Below are positions 62,545 to 64,000 of a DNA stretch of 64,000 nucleotides, piece by piece. Positions within the stretch are counted from its first letter, which is position 1, and the number at the start of each line of letters is the position of its first letter. Location of the stretch: NCBI RefSeq assembly GCF_014648075.1, contig NZ_BMQK01000005.1, forward strand, positions 248,001-312,000, given 5' to 3'. A program made the translations under genes and the position numbers. The DNA is from Streptomyces ruber (GTDB lineage: Bacteria > Actinomycetota > Actinomycetes > Streptomycetales > Streptomycetaceae). Under the pieces are notes generated by a model, which worked only from the letters and a program-made list of their open reading frames with translations, ran no database searches and was not told where the DNA came from.

Positions 62545-63093
62545 ATGACGAGTGAGCCGGAGCAGCAGATCGGAGTGGGAACGCAGGACGCGTTCCAGCG
62601 CCTGTGGACGCCCCACCGGATGGCGTACATCCAGGGCGAGAACAAGCCGAGCGGCCCGGGGGCCGACGACGGCTGTCCGTTCTGCTCGATCCCGGCCAAG
62701 TCGGACGAGGACGGGCTGGTCGTCAAGCGCGGGGAGCACGTCTACGCGGTGCTCAACCTCTACCCGTACAACGGCGGCCACCTGATGGTCGTGCCCTACC
62801 GGCACGTCGCCGACTACACGGACCTGACCGCCGTGGAGACCGCCGAGCTCGCCGAGCTGACCAAGCAGGCCATGACCGCGCTGCGCACCGCCTCCGGTGC
62901 CCACGGCTTCAACATCGGCATGAACCAGGGCTCGGTCGCGGGCGCCGGGATCGCCGCCCACCTGCACCAGCACGTCGTGCCCCGCTGGGGCGGCGACACC
63001 AACTTCATGCCGGTCGTGGGCCACACGAAGGTCCTGCCGCAGCTCCTCGCCGACACCCGCAAGATGCTGGCGGACGCCTGGCCGGTGGTCTGA
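62545..63093 (+). CDS. HIT-family nucleotide hydrolase
   Basis: A 182-aa protein with the histidine-triad HLHQHVVPRW near the end and DDGCPFCSIPAKSDEDG with a CxxC zinc pair near the start. It resembles the actinobacterial AP4A phosphorylase/HIT branch (NLYPYNGGHLMVVPYRHVADYTDL). The ATG at 62545 follows TATGCT (62532-62537) at leaderless distance; ATG 62533 lies in that -10 and is less likely. It probably hydrolyses or phosphorolyses dinucleoside polyphosphates. Confidence 0.92.
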   Translation: MTSEPEQQIGVGTQDAFQRLWTPHRMAYIQGENKPSGPGADDGCPFCSIPAKSDEDGLVVKRGEHVYAVLNLYPYNGGHLMVVPYRHVADYTDLTAVETAELAELTKQAMTALRTASGAHGFNIGMNQGSVAGAGIAAHLHQHVVPRWGGDTNFMPVVGHTKVLPQLLADTRKMLADAWPVV

Positions 63094-63132
63094 GGCCGCG
63101 TGCCGTGCCGCCGCGCGCCGCGCGCGGCGGCA

Positions 63133-64000
63133 TCACGCGTCGTACACGTCCGCCTTCCGGGGCGTCGGGTCCTGCACCGCGCTGCTGAGCGCCGAGGAGC
63201 GGCTGTCGAACTTCGACGTGTCCACGCCGTGCTCCTTGAGGAACTCGATGACGGCCGAGTGCACCACCCGGAGCACCGGGGTGGCCGTGCGCAGGACGTC
63301 GTCGGTCATGAAGCGGTGCTTCCACGGCTGTTCCGCCCAGGCGTGCCGCAGGCCGAAGGGCTCGGGCAGCGTCAGTGAGCCGCCGAGCCAGTTCAGCAGG
63401 GGCGGGTACCAGGTGAGCGGCGCGCGGGCCGCGAGCCGGACCACCTCGTCGTTGTCGACGAGCGGCAGCGTGATCGTACGGGTCTCCCAGAACCGCACGC
63501 TCTTGGACACGGTCCTCGTCTTCGCCGCCGGCTTGCTCATGAACAGCCCGTGCACCGGTCCCAGGGCGTGGCCCGTGAGTTCGACGCGCAGCGTCTTGTG
63601 CAGCACGGTCACGGTGACGAGCATGCTGATCACCAGCTGTCCGTCCCAGAGCGTCCACTGCACGCCCAGGTAGTGCCGGTCGCCCTTGTCGAACTGCTGG
63701 TTGTTGCAGATGTCGCTGAGCTGCTTGGCGTTGGCCCGGTGTGCCGTGTAATCGGAGGGGCGCGAGACCGCTCCGGCTCCCGCCGGGACGGGCGTGACGA
63801 TCCAGTGGCCCACGTCCGGCTGCGGGAAGCCGCCCGTGTTCAGCGGGCTCTTGTGCAGCTCGCCCAGCGCCCGCTCGATGACGTTGGCGAGGTCGAAGCT
63901 CTGGAACGAGGCGACCTCCGGGGCCGGCACCAGGTGCTTCGCCAGGTCCATGCTCAGCGAGCCCGTGCTGCGCGCCTCCTCCGTCCGCTGGGAGGGGAGC
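63133..64000 (-). CDS. Hypothetical protein, N-terminus probably outside the window
   Basis: The frame ends at 63133 and stays open to base 64000. ATG 63951 is possible but has no ribosome site and follows in-frame residues QRTEEARSTGSLS, so the protein likely starts further upstream outside. The visible about 290 residues contain FDLANVIERALGELHKSP, WIVTPVPAGAGAV, YLGVQWTLWDGQLVISMLVTVTVLHKTLRVELTGHALGPVHGLF and FLKEHGVDTSKFDSRSS. The strand-rich middle and conserved Trp residues suggest a folded domain. I do not recognise the family. Confidence 0.65.
   Translation of the reverse strand, partial: LPSQRTEEARSTGSLSMDLAKHLVPAPEVASFQSFDLANVIERALGELHKSPLNTGGFPQPDVGHWIVTPVPAGAGAVSRPSDYTAHRANAKQLSDICNNQQFDKGDRHYLGVQWTLWDGQLVISMLVTVTVLHKTLRVELTGHALGPVHGLFMSKPAAKTRTVSKSVRFWETRTITLPLVDNDEVVRLAARAPLTWYPPLLNWLGGSLTLPEPFGLRHAWAEQPWKHRFMTDDVLRTATPVLRVVHSAVIEFLKEHGVDTSKFDSRSSALSSAVQDPTPRKADVYDA

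Overview
This window is high-GC (about 70% or more) actinobacterial DNA and almost certainly a Streptomyces chromosome. It has GTG starts, GTGA/ATGA translational overlaps, leaderless promoters, a SsgB sporulation protein, Ser/Thr kinases of the streptomycete type, and an order argCJBDR - argH - metNIQ - cob genes - ssgB - thrS that matches the core arm of known Streptomyces genomes. Most of it is conserved housekeeping DNA broken by a few accessory patches.

Layout. 1-940: a truncated Ser/Thr kinase. 1.2-6.3 kb: the arginine operon argC-argJ-argB-argD-argR behind an ARG-box-like site. 6.3-9.0 kb (minus): a flavin electron-transfer module made of ApbE, a flavinylated FMN-binding protein and a ferric-reductase-like membrane flavoprotein. 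9.1-13.9 kb (minus): an orphan eCIS-core (DUF4157) protein, an L,D-transpeptidase, a flavin oxidase-fold protein and a secreted two-repeat protein. 14.0-16.9 kb: argG and argH, completing arginine synthesis from N-acetylglutamate except for ornithine carbamoyltransferase. 17-20.2 kb: an aldo/keto reductase and a TetR/MFS efflux pair with a clear operator. 20.3-25.6 kb: acyltransferase, secreted glycerophosphodiesterase, sigma-like factor, acetyltransferase, two small membrane proteins and a HAD phosphatase. 25.6-29.9 kb: a methionine ABC transporter (MetN, MetI and two MetQ lipoproteins) preceded by a short Cys/Met-rich leader peptide. 30-38.3 kb: acetyltransferase, cobalamin/siroheme genes (CobL, a giant BluB-CobT fusion, a CysG-like methyltransferase) and an RNA methyltransferase. 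38.4-42.3 kb: a second Ser/Thr kinase and small proteins, with a striking 14-bp tandem array. 42.3-42.8 kb: a five-tRNA cluster (Val x3, Cys, Gly). 42.9-44.9 kb: pabB-pabC for folate p-aminobenzoate. 45-49.8 kb: acetyltransferase, DsbA-like protein, small membrane proteins, a CGNR regulator, a 42-bp minisatellite, ssgB and a PGPGW membrane protein. 49.8-50.8 kb: tRNA-Val and about 1 kb without a gene.

50.8-56.3 kb is the most accessory-looking part. It holds a LacI-type operator and promoter, a sugar ABC importer (binding protein and two permeases), a YesL-like membrane gene broken at a G7 tract, the 5' stub of a Tat-exported protein, and a frameshifted IS200/IS605-group tnpB relic. 56.3-64 kb returns to the core: SRPBCC protein, tRNA-Val, DnaQ-like exonuclease, a DUF4365 protein coupled to an OB-fold-like partner, thrS, a potassium channel, a HIT hydrolase and a truncated gene of unknown function.

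The most interesting items are the Met/Cys leader peptide before the methionine transporter, the orphan eCIS-core protein, the paired MetQ paralogues with a changed ligand-pocket residue, the DUF4365 two-gene unit, and the wrecked carbohydrate locus with its TnpB relic. All calls come from reading the sequence. No database search was run.
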